Shown piece after piece: positions 37,117 to 46,023 of a DNA stretch of 64,000 nt. The stretch is from Pseudoalteromonas rhizosphaerae (GTDB lineage: Bacteria; Pseudomonadota; Gammaproteobacteria; Enterobacterales; Alteromonadaceae): NCBI RefSeq assembly GCF_902498845.1, contig NZ_CABVLM010000014.1, positions 1-64,000 on the forward strand, in the 5' to 3' direction. Position 1 is the first letter of the stretch. Each line of letters opens with the position of its first letter. The position numbers were made by a program, and so were the translations under genes. The notes under the pieces are model-generated. The model saw only the letters and a program-made list of their open reading frames with translations. It was not told where the DNA came from and ran no database searches.

Positions 37117-39192
37117 ATGCTTTCTGATGCATTAAAAACGACGATAAGAAAAATTCACAAGCATGTGGCCGATAACCTCAGTGATTATCGCCCTCGCAGT
37201 AGCCAAAATTACTTAGTAGCCGAAATTGCAAAAACACTGGCGGGCGAGTACCACAAAAAACAGCGGATCTGCGTTATTGAAGCTGGTACTGGTACGGGTA
37301 AATCGCTGGCTTATTGTTTAGGCGCATTACCGCTGGCGCTTGCACAAAAAAAGAAGTTAATTATTTCTACTGCAACGGTAGCCCTTCAAGAGCAATTAAT
37401 AAGTAAAGAACTGCCCTTTTTTAAAAAACATTCAGGCCTTGATTTCAAGTTTGATTTAGTCAAAGGCCGCCAGCGCTACCTATGTGCTCACAAACTACAT
37501 AATGCTGTCAACGGTGATAATCAAACGCAAATGGACTTTATGCCCACCCTGACTTCGCCACTGAGTGCGATGGAAACTAAATGTTTGCAGCAACTCTATG
37601 ATGCTTACACCAATAAAAAGTGGCAAGGCGATCGAGATAGCTGGGCAGATACTATCCCTGATCGCGTTTGGGGATTAATTGCTTGCGATAAACATGCTTG
37701 TCAACGACAAATGAAAGCACATCAAACCTGCCCTTTTCAACTTGCTCGTCAACGCTTGATGCAAATGGATGTATTAGTGATTAACCATTCATTATTATTA
37801 GCTGATCTTGATTTAGGTGGCGGGAAAATTTTGCCCGAGCCAGATAATAGTATTTACGTTATTGATGAAGCTCATCATCTTGCTCATATTACGCGTGACT
37901 TTTCATCTGCCGCAGCGACGATTAAAGGCACCATTGATTGGCTTGATAAACTCACTAAATTTAGTGGCAAAATGGCCAAAGTATTAGTAGGTCAAAAAGC
38001 CATTGGGCAAAATTTTAAGCTCTGTGACAGTATTAATGATGCCAATAAAGACTTAAAAGTTGTTCGCGATATTTTGGATAATGCCGATTTTAACTATTCA
38101 AAAGATGATACATACCGATTTGAACATGGTGAAATACCTGAATCGTTACACGCTAAAGCCAAAGATATCAGCGAGGCGACCCTCGATGCTCTGCGCTGCT
38201 TAAATAAAATGCACGATACCTTAGTACAAGATGTCAGTGATGGTGATATCAAACCCTATGTTGCCGATCCTATTTTAGGCGAAAGCGGTCATTACATTAA
38301 TCGTTTAGAGCAACTAAACAAACTTTGGTATAGCTACGCCACCAAGGGTGAAGGCACACCACATGCACGTTGGATAAAGCGTTTAGAATACAAAAACCAT
38401 CACGACCATCTACTCAGCGATTGCCCTATTGAAGTTGGCTACTATTTAAAAGATAAACTGTGGCGACAATGTGCCGGTGCGGTTTTATGCTCAGCGACCC
38501 TGACTGCACTTGGCTCATTCGATCATTTTGCTTACGAAAGCGGTCTTACTAAAGAAGAAGGTGTAAAATACTTAAAAGTACCTTCTCCGTTTGATTATCC
38601 TAATCAAGCCACTTTGCACATACCAACATCACACATCGAGCCGACCGATAAAGAATTTAGTGATCATCTGGCCAAAGTATTGCCGGATCACTTAAATACG
38701 CAACATGCTAATTTAGTGTTGTTTGCATCTTACTGGCAAATGGATCATGTAGTAAAAGCCTTGCGCGCTAAAAACCTCGATATTTTAGTACAAGGTGAAA
38801 TGTCCCGTGAAGCACTATTAAAGCAACATACAAAGAATATAGATGCGGGTAAAGGCAGTATTTTATTTGGCACACAAAGCTTATCCGAAGGACTCGACTT
38901 ACCGGGTAAATACCTTGAGAACTTGGTGATCACTAAAATTCCATTCGCGGTGCCCACCTCCCCTATTGAAGAGGCACAAGCAGAGTTTGTACAAAGCAAA
39001 GGCGGCAATCCATTTTTATCTATCACAGTGCCCGATGCGGCTAAGAAATTAGTGCAAAGCTGTGGTAGACTGCTGCGTAAAGAGAACGATCAAGGGCGGA
39101 TCACCATCCTCGATCGCCGTTTAGTGACCAAGCGATATGGCAAGGCCATGCTTGACACATTACCACCCTTTAAAAGACAAATAGATTATTAA
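37117..39192 (+). CDS. dinG: ATP-dependent DNA helicase DinG
   Basis: A 691-residue superfamily 2 helicase, 5' to 3', acting on D-loops, R-loops and forks. Walker A GTGTGKS (57-63), DEAH box (250-253) and an iron-sulfur cluster formed by Cys123, Cys190, Cys195 and Cys205, spaced as in E. coli DinG. The C-terminal motifs are present (FGTQSLSEGLDLPG; LVQSCGRLLRKENDQGRITILDRR). Its stop overlaps the start of the next gene (TAATG), so it is the first gene of a short operon with yfcA and priC. Confidence 0.95.
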   Translation: MLSDALKTTIRKIHKHVADNLSDYRPRSSQNYLVAEIAKTLAGEYHKKQRICVIEAGTGTGKSLAYCLGALPLALAQKKKLIISTATVALQEQLISKELPFFKKHSGLDFKFDLVKGRQRYLCAHKLHNAVNGDNQTQMDFMPTLTSPLSAMETKCLQQLYDAYTNKKWQGDRDSWADTIPDRVWGLIACDKHACQRQMKAHQTCPFQLARQRLMQMDVLVINHSLLLADLDLGGGKILPEPDNSIYVIDEAHHLAHITRDFSSAAATIKGTIDWLDKLTKFSGKMAKVLVGQKAIGQNFKLCDSINDANKDLKVVRDILDNADFNYSKDDTYRFEHGEIPESLHAKAKDISEATLDALRCLNKMHDTLVQDVSDGDIKPYVADPILGESGHYINRLEQLNKLWYSYATKGEGTPHARWIKRLEYKNHHDHLLSDCPIEVGYYLKDKLWRQCAGAVLCSATLTALGSFDHFAYESGLTKEEGVKYLKVPSPFDYPNQATLHIPTSHIEPTDKEFSDHLAKVLPDHLNTQHANLVLFASYWQMDHVVKALRAKNLDILVQGEMSREALLKQHTKNIDAGKGSILFGTQSLSEGLDLPGKYLENLVITKIPFAVPTSPIEEAQAEFVQSKGGNPFLSITVPDAAKKLVQSCGRLLRKENDQGRITILDRRLVTKRYGKAMLDTLPPFKRQIDY

Positions 39193-39968
39193 TGTTTGAA
39201 CTTGCACTAGACCCAACAACCTGGGCACTTCTTTGCGCCGTGGCACTTGCCGCAGGCTTTATAGACGCAGTAGCCGGTGGCGGCGGTATGTTAACTGTAC
39301 CCGCGCTTTTAACCGCTGGACTGCCCCCCCATTTAACACTCGGCACTAATAAACTCGCCGCGAGCTTTGGCTCACTCACTGCAAGTGTGACTTACTTTCG
39401 TAAGCAACTATTTAATCCTCGCTTTTGGGCAGCGTCAATTATTGCAACCGCCATCGGCTCATTATTAGGCACATTAATTGTTGACTACCTTAGTATTGAA
39501 TTTTTAAACAAACTCTTACCCATCGTCATTATTTTAGTCGCTTGTTATAGCTTGTTTGGCAATTTAAGCACGGTAGAGCACGATGATCTTCCACCATTGA
39601 ATAGAGCAACAAAAATAAAACAATGGTTGCAAGGCTTAAGCTTAGGCTTTTTTGATGGCTTGGCAGGCCCTGGGACCGGGACTTTTTGGACTGCATCAAA
39701 TAGTTTACTCTACAAAATGAGTTTACTGCTAAACTGTGGTTTAGCCCGTTCAATGAATTTTGTGTCAAATTTTGTATCACTGATTACTTTTGTAGCGCTT
39801 GGTCATGTTAACTTTTTACTCGGCATCACAATGGGCTTCTTTTTGATGTTTGGAGCCTGGCTTGGAGCTCATTCAGCAATTCGGTTTGGCAGTAAGTTTA
39901 TTCGTCCTGTTTTTAATACTGTGGTGATAATTTTAGCGTTAAAACTAATTTACGAGGCTTATTTATAA
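39192..39968 (+). CDS. yfcA: TSUP/TauE family membrane protein YfcA
   Basis: A 258-residue inner-membrane protein with about eight hydrophobic segments and the AGFIDAVAGGGGML motif of YfcA near residue 20. The second repeat carries DGLAGPGTGTF. Family members move sulfur-containing or organic anions, but the substrate of YfcA is unknown. It overlaps the dinG stop by 1 base and is followed after 1 nt by priC. Confidence 0.88.
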   Translation: MFELALDPTTWALLCAVALAAGFIDAVAGGGGMLTVPALLTAGLPPHLTLGTNKLAASFGSLTASVTYFRKQLFNPRFWAASIIATAIGSLLGTLIVDYLSIEFLNKLLPIVIILVACYSLFGNLSTVEHDDLPPLNRATKIKQWLQGLSLGFFDGLAGPGTGTFWTASNSLLYKMSLLLNCGLARSMNFVSNFVSLITFVALGHVNFLLGITMGFFLMFGAWLGAHSAIRFGSKFIRPVFNTVVIILALKLIYEAYL

Positions 39969-39969
39969 A

Positions 39970-40590
39970 ATGCGAACAGCTTCTTTTGATAAGCTTTGCC
40001 AACAAGTTGCAACCTTAAAGCAGCATGCTGAGCAATTTGATAAAGCCAAGTTATTTGCTAAAAACCGCTATATGCAGGCACAACCCAGTTTATTTGACCG
40101 AGGTGTGTTTACTACTAAAAGCATGAAATTAGTTGATTATGTGTTAGAAATTGAAGATGAAGTTAATAGCCTTCCACCACTGGAACGTCGCCATGCTCAT
40201 AATTATGCTTTAGAGCGGATCGGTAATCAGGTACAAGCCGTATTTAATGTTATAAAATCTACGGCGATTTGGGAAAAAGAAAATAAAAGCACTTACAAAG
40301 CCCGCAGTAAAACATTCAATAAATCGGCACCTTACCAACAAGCTGTAAAACAAATTATGCAACCCGCCCATGAGCTATATGACGAACTCAAACAAAATCA
40401 CGAGTTTGAGCGTCGCTTAGTGCTGATGGTTGAAGAATGTAAGTTAAGAATGCAAAACGTGGGTCCTGTAAAAGCAAAAGCCATTAATTTAGAGATCCTT
40501 GCTCTTCATGGCCGCCTTGGTCGCTGCCGTAAGGCAATATCTGCCACCGAAGAAAAAATTCAAATAGTTGAAAAACAACAATTACGCTAG
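39970..40590 (+). CDS. priC: Primosomal replication protein PriC
   Basis: A 206-residue, mostly helical protein. The C-terminal half (HEFERRLVLMVEECKLRM... GRLGRCRKAISATEEKI) aligns well from memory with E. coli PriC (QDFERRLREMVAERRARL... ARLARCRHALEKIENRL). The N-terminal half has the LPPLERRHAHNYALERI segment. PriC helps reload DnaB at stalled forks. Position after dinG and yfcA fits a replication-restart operon. Slightly longer than E. coli PriC. Confidence 0.8.
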   Translation: MRTASFDKLCQQVATLKQHAEQFDKAKLFAKNRYMQAQPSLFDRGVFTTKSMKLVDYVLEIEDEVNSLPPLERRHAHNYALERIGNQVQAVFNVIKSTAIWEKENKSTYKARSKTFNKSAPYQQAVKQIMQPAHELYDELKQNHEFERRLVLMVEECKLRMQNVGPVKAKAINLEILALHGRLGRCRKAISATEEKIQIVEKQQLR

Positions 40591-40592
40591 CT

Positions 40593-41495
40593 ATGACTGT
40601 TTTTTATCATCCACTATACTCTGCGCTTGAACTGCCTGTACGCCATCGTTTTCCAATCGCTAAATATAAATTGCTAAAACAAGAAATTGCAGAGCTTGGT
40701 TTTACTGACTTTATTAGCCCAAATAAAGCGACTAATGAACAGCTCCAGCTTTGCCACAGCCATGAGTATGTTGAACGCTTTATTAGCGGGCAGTTAACTG
40801 ACAAAGAAATAAAGAAAATGGGTTTCCCATGGTCAAATCAACTGGTAGAGCGCACTTTATTTTCTGTTGGTGCAAGTATTCAAGCCGCTGAATACGCTTT
40901 AACAACGCAGCTGGCAGTAAACCTCAGCGGCGGATATCATCATGCTTATAATGCTTACGGCAGTGGTTTTTGTATTTTCAACGACCTCGCGGTTGCCGCC
41001 GCTCATCTCATTAACACTGAGCAAGCATCAACGGTGCTGATTTTTGATTGTGATGTACACCAAGGTGATGGCACAGCCGAAATTTGTGGCTCTCTTGATG
41101 GAGTGATTAGCTGTTCGATTCATTGTCAGCAAAACTTTCCACGTTTAAAGCAGCATTCTGATTATGATTTCTCACTCAACACTGGCTGCAGCGATAATGA
41201 ATATTTAAAAACAGTCGCTAATGCCTTGGCTTTTTGTATCCGTCTTCATCAGCCTGATATTATTTTATATAACGCCGGAGCTGATATTTGTAGCCAAGAC
41301 GAATTAGGCTATTTTGATGTTAGTTTAGAGGGGGTATATCAACGCGATTCGCTGGTTTTAGCAACCTGCAAACAGCACTCAATTCCTTTAATGTGCGCGC
41401 TCGGTGGCGGTTATCAGCGAGATACACAAAAGTTAGTTGAGGTTCATAAGCTGCTTTTTCAAGCGATTGTCGATTTATACCCGCACTTGGTATAA
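40593..41495 (+). CDS. Histone deacetylase-family hydrolase
   Basis: A 300-residue zinc-dependent deacetylase-like enzyme. The active-site pattern is intact: GGYHHAYNAYGSGFCIFNDLAVAA with the paired His, FDCDVHQGDGTAEI (zinc ligands Asp and His), and DELGYFDVS near the third Asp. Bacterial members remove acetyl groups from small amines or protein lysines; the substrate is unknown. It starts 2 nt after priC and belongs to the same run. Confidence 0.88.
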   Translation: MTVFYHPLYSALELPVRHRFPIAKYKLLKQEIAELGFTDFISPNKATNEQLQLCHSHEYVERFISGQLTDKEIKKMGFPWSNQLVERTLFSVGASIQAAEYALTTQLAVNLSGGYHHAYNAYGSGFCIFNDLAVAAAHLINTEQASTVLIFDCDVHQGDGTAEICGSLDGVISCSIHCQQNFPRLKQHSDYDFSLNTGCSDNEYLKTVANALAFCIRLHQPDIILYNAGADICSQDELGYFDVSLEGVYQRDSLVLATCKQHSIPLMCALGGGYQRDTQKLVEVHKLLFQAIVDLYPHLV

Positions 41496-41533
41496 ACTAA
41501 AAACAGCTTAATACTACCAAGGTAGATAACACA

Positions 41534-41806
41534 GTGCGATTACATGACGACATACACAATTACTATGAAAAAATTATGATTGAAGAAATCATTAAACGAC
41601 AACTTGAAAAGCACTATAATGAAGATGTAATGGCTGATTTTTGCTGTACTGTATTAAACCAACTACCTGCCCGATACATTCGTTATGATGTGGATATGGA
41701 GTTTTACTTACCACAGGTCGAACGCTTTCATATGGAAGAGCGAGTAAATATCGCCATTGATGTAGCAATTAGCCAAATAGCGAAAAAAAAGGGCGGACAT
41801 GAGTAA
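41534..41806 (+). CDS. ComFB-like late competence domain protein
   Basis: A 90-residue protein. It carries the ComFB pattern: a helix with NYYEKIMIEEI, then DFCCTVLNQLPARYIRY. Members occur with competence or signalling genes, and cyanobacterial ones have been reported to bind cyclic dinucleotides, but function is not settled. The start is GTG at 41534 with AAGG upstream. Its end overlaps the start of the short ybaM-like gene by 8 nt. Confidence 0.72.
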   Translation: MRLHDDIHNYYEKIMIEEIIKRQLEKHYNEDVMADFCCTVLNQLPARYIRYDVDMEFYLPQVERFHMEERVNIAIDVAISQIAKKKGGHE

Positions 41807-41966
41807 AGAGTTAACCCAAGCACCTACACACGTAAAATTAGCCGTAGATTTAATAATGCTGCTTGAGCAACATGAAGTTGCCGCTGATGATGTGCTCAAA
41901 GCACTCGAAATAATCAAAAGCGATTATGAAAAAAAACGCCTCAATACTAACATACAGCCAGCATAG
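41799..41966 (+). CDS. ybaM: Short YbaM-like (DUF2496) protein
   Basis: A 55-residue ORF (MSKELTQAPTHVKLAVDLIM...) starting at the ATG inside the 3' end of the ComFB gene, with GGGCGGA upstream. The sequence (VKLAVDLIMLLEQHEVAADD, then ALEIIKSDYEKKR) matches what I remember of E. coli YbaM. Function is unknown. It is translationally coupled to the upstream gene. Confidence 0.8.
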   Translation: MSKELTQAPTHVKLAVDLIMLLEQHEVAADDVLKALEIIKSDYEKKRLNTNIQPA

Positions 41967-41998
41967 TTTACTGGCTGTAGTACATTTGCATAATCGTA

Positions 41999-43033
41999 TT
42001 ATTCGTCTTTAAAAATTGCCACGTAGGTCGCTTGCGTATTCGATTTACTGGCCCGATACATACCACTGGTATTAAACGGTAAACTGATATTACCTTTGCT
42101 ATCAACGATGATCACTCCTCCAGTACCACCAATCGGCTTTAGCACACTATTAATTACTTCATCACCCGCTTGTGTAATAGTCTTACTTTGATATTTAACT
42201 CGTGCGCAAATATCAGCCGCGACGTTATAACGAATGAAATACTCGCCGTGGCCAGTGGCAGATACCGCACATGACGCATTTTCAGCAAATGTACCTGCAC
42301 CAATTACAGGGGCATCACCAATGCGACCAAAACGCTTTGCAGTCATCCCACCCGTTGAAGTACCTGCCGCCAAGTTACCATTTTTATCAAGTGCAACAGC
42401 ACCCACAGTGCCCATTTTATAATTGACGGGTAACGCCTGATGCGCAGCTTGATAATCTTTACTGGTAGCTTTGGCTTTATCTAGTTTTTCTTTTGCTTTT
42501 AATAACGCTTTATAACGGTTATCCGTATCAAATAAGTTATTTTCGACCAATGGAATGCCCTGCTCTTTGGCAAACTCTTCAGCACCTTGACCACTGAGCA
42601 TCACATGAACCGATTCTTCCATCACCAAGCGCGCTAAATTAATCGGGTTTTCAATATGTTTAACACCCGCAACAGCGCCCGCTTGACGATCACGACCATC
42701 CATAATTGACGCATCTAATTCATGGCCGCCGTCATAGGTATATACCGCACCTCGACCGGCATTAAAGTATGGCGAGTTTTCTAATACATTGATTGCAGCG
42801 GTTACTGCATCTAGGCTTTCGCCACCTTGCTCAAGTACTTTATAGCCAGTTTCTACCGCCTCTTTGAGTTTAGAGCGATAAGCTTTTTCTTGCTCTGGAG
42901 TAAAACGGCTTTTTTCAATCGTGCCCGCCCCACCGTGAATAGCTATAGCCAAAGGTGTACTAGCGCTTATGGCTAATGGGCTAAACGTTATACAGCACGC
43001 ACTAACTAAAGCGCTAAAAAGTGACTTGTTCAT
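41999..43033 (-). CDS. Exported isoaspartyl peptidase / plant-type L-asparaginase
   Basis: A 344-residue N-terminal nucleophile hydrolase. A signal peptide precedes PLAIAIHGGAGTIEKSRF (about 27-44). Autocleavage would occur before Thr209 in KMGTVGAVALDKNGNLAAGTSTGG, with the mature beta-chain starting at that Thr. The gene is convergent with the ComFB/YbaM pair. Typical activity is removal of isoaspartyl residues from peptides or hydrolysis of asparagine. The signal peptide suggests a periplasmic form. Confidence 0.88.
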   Translation of the reverse strand: MNKSLFSALVSACCITFSPLAISASTPLAIAIHGGAGTIEKSRFTPEQEKAYRSKLKEAVETGYKVLEQGGESLDAVTAAINVLENSPYFNAGRGAVYTYDGGHELDASIMDGRDRQAGAVAGVKHIENPINLARLVMEESVHVMLSGQGAEEFAKEQGIPLVENNLFDTDNRYKALLKAKEKLDKAKATSKDYQAAHQALPVNYKMGTVGAVALDKNGNLAAGTSTGGMTAKRFGRIGDAPVIGAGTFAENASCAVSATGHGEYFIRYNVAADICARVKYQSKTITQAGDEVINSVLKPIGGTGGVIIVDSKGNISLPFNTSGMYRASKSNTQATYVAIFKDE

Positions 43034-43113
43034 GCAGGTAGCTTGTGTTGGAAATAAGTATAACCAATGTGAATAAATTGGCGCTAAATTACAACCCTAA
43101 CCAGATAAAAGAC

Positions 43114-43142
43114 ATAAAAAAAGCGCCCAAAGGCGCTTTTTA
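43114..43142 (-). terminator. Bidirectional-type terminator after the first SapC gene
   Basis: AAAGCGCC / GGCGCTTT (8-bp stem, 4-nt loop), with T-runs on both strands. It lies 15 nt past the SapC stop on the minus strand. Confidence 0.85.
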
Positions 43143-43156
43143 ATATTTCGTTTAAA

Positions 43157-43861
43157 TTACGCTTGTTGCGCTTTCAAACGAGCTAAACGTGCTACTTGAT
43201 GCGTAGACGTTAAGAAAGAGAAAATAGGCGCTAAATAACCACGCTTACGAAGCTCTAAAAAGTCTTCGTCGCTTAACTCGTTAAGTTTTTTCTCATCAAT
43301 AAGGTAAATACCATTGATGTCTTTTTTCTCGCCTTTAATATCAACTGTTAGTGTTTGCGCTACTAAAAGCTCTTTATCAGCAAGATATTTTGTGAATGCT
43401 TCAGTTACATGAGAAAACTCAATAAATGATACAAGTGCTTCTTTACGACGTTTTAAGTAATCTGTCTCTTCACCGTTTTCAAATAATGCATTTCCTTCAG
43501 TTTCACCCACTAATGGGCTTGCTTCGTCAATCACAATACCGTATTGATCTTCTTGTGGGTGTTTAACTAGACCCAGTGGGTAGCGTGTTGTTGCCATAGG
43601 AGCAAACGCTGCAGTCCACTTACCGTCTTTTACAAAAAGGTTTTCGCCAGGCTCTAAACCAAACATAGCTACAGCTTGAAATTGACCAGTCTCGTTATTT
43701 TTTACGAAAGACATTGGAAACTCATTTGCTACACGCGCGAACTCATGTGCAACGACAGGCACTAAGTGTTGAGTTTTTAAAAATTCTACATTGATGCCGT
43801 TTTGAATTTTAGTGTTGGCATGCTTTTCATTGTGTAAAGGCTGTACTTGTTGCTCCGCCAT
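43157..43861 (-). CDS. SapC-family protein (first)
   Basis: A 234-residue protein of the SapC family named after an S-layer-associated protein of Campylobacter. Family hallmarks visible: a lead segment (about 24-60, EFLKTQHLVPVVAHEFARVANEFPMSFVKN), AMFGLEPGENLFVKDGKW and the middle block ending in the EGNALFENG motif. There is no signal peptide or membrane segment. SapC proteins often lie beside TonB-dependent receptors in Alteromonadales but have no proven function. A start with ACGGAG is visible 8 nt upstream of the ATG. Confidence 0.82.
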   Translation of the reverse strand: MAEQQVQPLHNEKHANTKIQNGINVEFLKTQHLVPVVAHEFARVANEFPMSFVKNNETGQFQAVAMFGLEPGENLFVKDGKWTAAFAPMATTRYPLGLVKHPQEDQYGIVIDEASPLVGETEGNALFENGEETDYLKRRKEALVSFIEFSHVTEAFTKYLADKELLVAQTLTVDIKGEKKDINGIYLIDEKKLNELSDEDFLELRKRGYLAPIFSFLTSTHQVARLARLKAQQA

Positions 43862-44209
43862 GTTACTGCTCCGTTATTAATAAGTTTATATTTTTGCTGT
43901 TAGTACCCTAAGGCTAAAGGTTTTGCTACAAAAATGGAAGTGAAAATTTTGTGTCAATTTGCATGTTACCAAGTAAAATAAGCCTCTCAAACAGTTGCAT
44001 ACAGATAAAAAGTTTATCGTTATTTTATAGCTTCCTAAAAAGTATATGGCTGCTAATAACCATTTTTAAAAAAACTATGAATTAATTAGTTGACGTTGAG
44101 TACTATTAGCTAAATTCCTTAATACTGCTCTCTGTATAGCTTTTTCTTAAATCAATTATATTTTATTCATAAAAAATAAAATTACTGTTAATTTTAATTT
44201 TTCGTTATA
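43862..44209. promoter_or_regulatory. AT-rich spacer between the two SapC genes
   Basis: About 350 bp with no gene on either strand. It should hold the promoter of the first SapC gene and the end of the second SapC transcript. I saw no convincing hairpin or palindrome. Confidence 0.4.
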
Positions 44210-44908
44210 TTAAGTATTTGCAGATAAATCTATAACACGTTGAAATTGACCAAGTGAAACAAGGTGTGAATATATCGCCTCTAGCATCCCTTGTTTTTGC
44301 AAAGATAATAAAGACTCATCATCTAGAGATTTTAATAAATCCCTATCAACAGAATAAAGGCCTGAAATTTGCTTTTTTTGACCATCACCTAAATCAAATT
44401 TAAAAGAACATTCAGTGAGTAGCCCAAGTTCTACCAGTCGACTAGTGAACTGTGTTGATAACTCCTCTTGTCGAGCAAGTTCTTTTAGTTCAACTTGCTT
44501 ATAAATCAAATAGTCAGAAGGTTCTCCTACATTGTCAAATAGTGCTTCACCATTCTTTTCTGTATTTAATGCAGCGGTTTCAACAGCAAGAAAAACTTGA
44601 CCTTCTGGGGTTTTAGCTAGCGTGAATGGGTGTTTTTTAACATGTTGAGGCACGTACATTGCCTTGAAATGACCATCGTTGTAAAAAACATTTCGACCCG
44701 ATTCAAGCCCTAAAATAGCAACCATTTTAAATGGGTTCTCATCGCTTGATTTCATAAAGCATACAGGAAAATTGAGTGCTACTTTTGCAATTTCAATAGG
44801 GGTGATAGGAACAACATGCTGATCCTTTATATGTGAAAAATTAGCATCAACTTTTACATACTGTCCTTTGTGTTTTTCCACGTTAAAAACTTCAAATTTA
44901 TCTGACAT
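44210..44908 (-). CDS. SapC-family protein (second)
   Basis: A 232-residue paralogue of the neighbouring SapC protein with the same layout (FSHIKDQHVVPITPIEIAKVALNFPVCFMKS, AILGLESGRNVFYNDGHF, GEALFDNVGEPSDYLI) but clearly diverged. It diverges from the cupin_8 gene across a 63-nt gap, so the two may share a control region. The 348-bp gap to the first SapC gene means they are separate transcripts or loosely linked. Confidence 0.8.
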   Translation of the reverse strand: MSDKFEVFNVEKHKGQYVKVDANFSHIKDQHVVPITPIEIAKVALNFPVCFMKSSDENPFKMVAILGLESGRNVFYNDGHFKAMYVPQHVKKHPFTLAKTPEGQVFLAVETAALNTEKNGEALFDNVGEPSDYLIYKQVELKELARQEELSTQFTSRLVELGLLTECSFKFDLGDGQKKQISGLYSVDRDLLKSLDDESLLSLQKQGMLEAIYSHLVSLGQFQRVIDLSANT

Positions 44909-44971
44909 TAAACACCTATTAATATATTATTATTTACTTAAAAATAGCACGTATAAGAGGTAATTTAAAGT

Positions 44972-45973
44972 ATGCAAATAGATAGATTAAGCATTAATAA
45001 CATAAAAAATATACAAGAATTTTTGTGCAATTTAAATGAGCCAATTATAATAACAGATTTATTTTCTAATTGGCCAAGTGTTACACTTGCAAAACAATCA
45101 CCTTTAGCACTTCTTAGAAGCCTTGTTACTCAAGCATCTACTGAATTAGTGGATACTTTAATTATTGACAAGAAGTATAAAGGCCTAATTGGTTATACTG
45201 ATAATAAATTTAAAAATTACACTTTCGAAAAACACAATGCACCACTTATTTCTGTACTTAAAAAATTAATAATTAATTTTAATAATCAAGGTTCAGATAC
45301 TATTGCAGTGCAAAGTGCACTAATAAATGAATGTTTACCTGATTTTTGTATTAAGAACTCTGCACCTAAATTTTTAGCTAACGTTCCTCCTCGTATCTGG
45401 CTAGGCAATGCTGCTACGGTTCCTGGACATTATGACACTGAACATAATATAGCCCTAAACCTCTGTGGTAAAAGAACTTTTTATTTGTTACCCGCAAATG
45501 AAATAAAAAATCTTTACGTAGCACCCATTGATAGAACTGTGGCTGGCCCTGCAATCAGCTTAGTGGATTTTGAAAACCCTGATTTTGAAAAGTATCCAAA
45601 GTTTAAAGCCACAAAGAAGAAAGTGTTAACTGCAAGTTTAGAGATCGGTGAAGCTCTCTATATACCTCCACTTTGGTGGCATAATGTAAAAGCCATTGAT
45701 CCTGTTAATATACTAGTAAATTATTGGTGGGATCCGACATCTACAAAATCGGATTTAGGATTAGAGGCAACTGATAGTTTATTACATAGTATATTAACAC
45801 TTCGTAATTTGCCTGAATCACAGAGACTTGCTTGGCAAGCTATTTTTTCTCATTATGTATTTGAGAAAACAGATGAATTTAAAAATAAAAGTAATGAATA
45901 TCACGGTATTCTTTCAAACTCTCATGAAAGTCTAAAGTCAGTTGCAAGTGCATTAAAAGAAAGAATGAAATAG
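44972..45973 (+). CDS. Cupin_8 / JmjC-like 2OG-Fe(II) oxygenase
   Basis: A 333-residue cupin-like protein. The iron-binding pattern HYDTEHNIALNLCGKRTFYLLP (about 153-174) gives the His and Asp of the facial triad. The distal His is in LYIPPLWWHNVKAID (about 230-244), followed by NYWWDP. These features define the cupin_8 group, which includes FIH- and JMJD-type protein hydroxylases. Substrate unknown. Cytoplasmic by sequence. It converges with receptor 4 on a shared terminator and diverges from the second SapC gene. Confidence 0.8.
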   Translation: MQIDRLSINNIKNIQEFLCNLNEPIIITDLFSNWPSVTLAKQSPLALLRSLVTQASTELVDTLIIDKKYKGLIGYTDNKFKNYTFEKHNAPLISVLKKLIINFNNQGSDTIAVQSALINECLPDFCIKNSAPKFLANVPPRIWLGNAATVPGHYDTEHNIALNLCGKRTFYLLPANEIKNLYVAPIDRTVAGPAISLVDFENPDFEKYPKFKATKKKVLTASLEIGEALYIPPLWWHNVKAIDPVNILVNYWWDPTSTKSDLGLEATDSLLHSILTLRNLPESQRLAWQAIFSHYVFEKTDEFKNKSNEYHGILSNSHESLKSVASALKERMK

Positions 45974-45980
45974 TAAAAAT

Positions 45981-46010
45981 AAAAATGCCGCTATACAGCG
46001 GCATTTTTTT
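45981..46010. terminator. Bidirectional terminator between cupin_8 gene and receptor 4
   Basis: AAAAATGCCGCT (45981-45992) with AGCGGCATTTTT (45997-46008) around a 4-nt loop; T-runs on both strands. It can stop both convergent genes. Confidence 0.88.
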
Positions 46011-46023
46011 ACACTCTGTTCAA

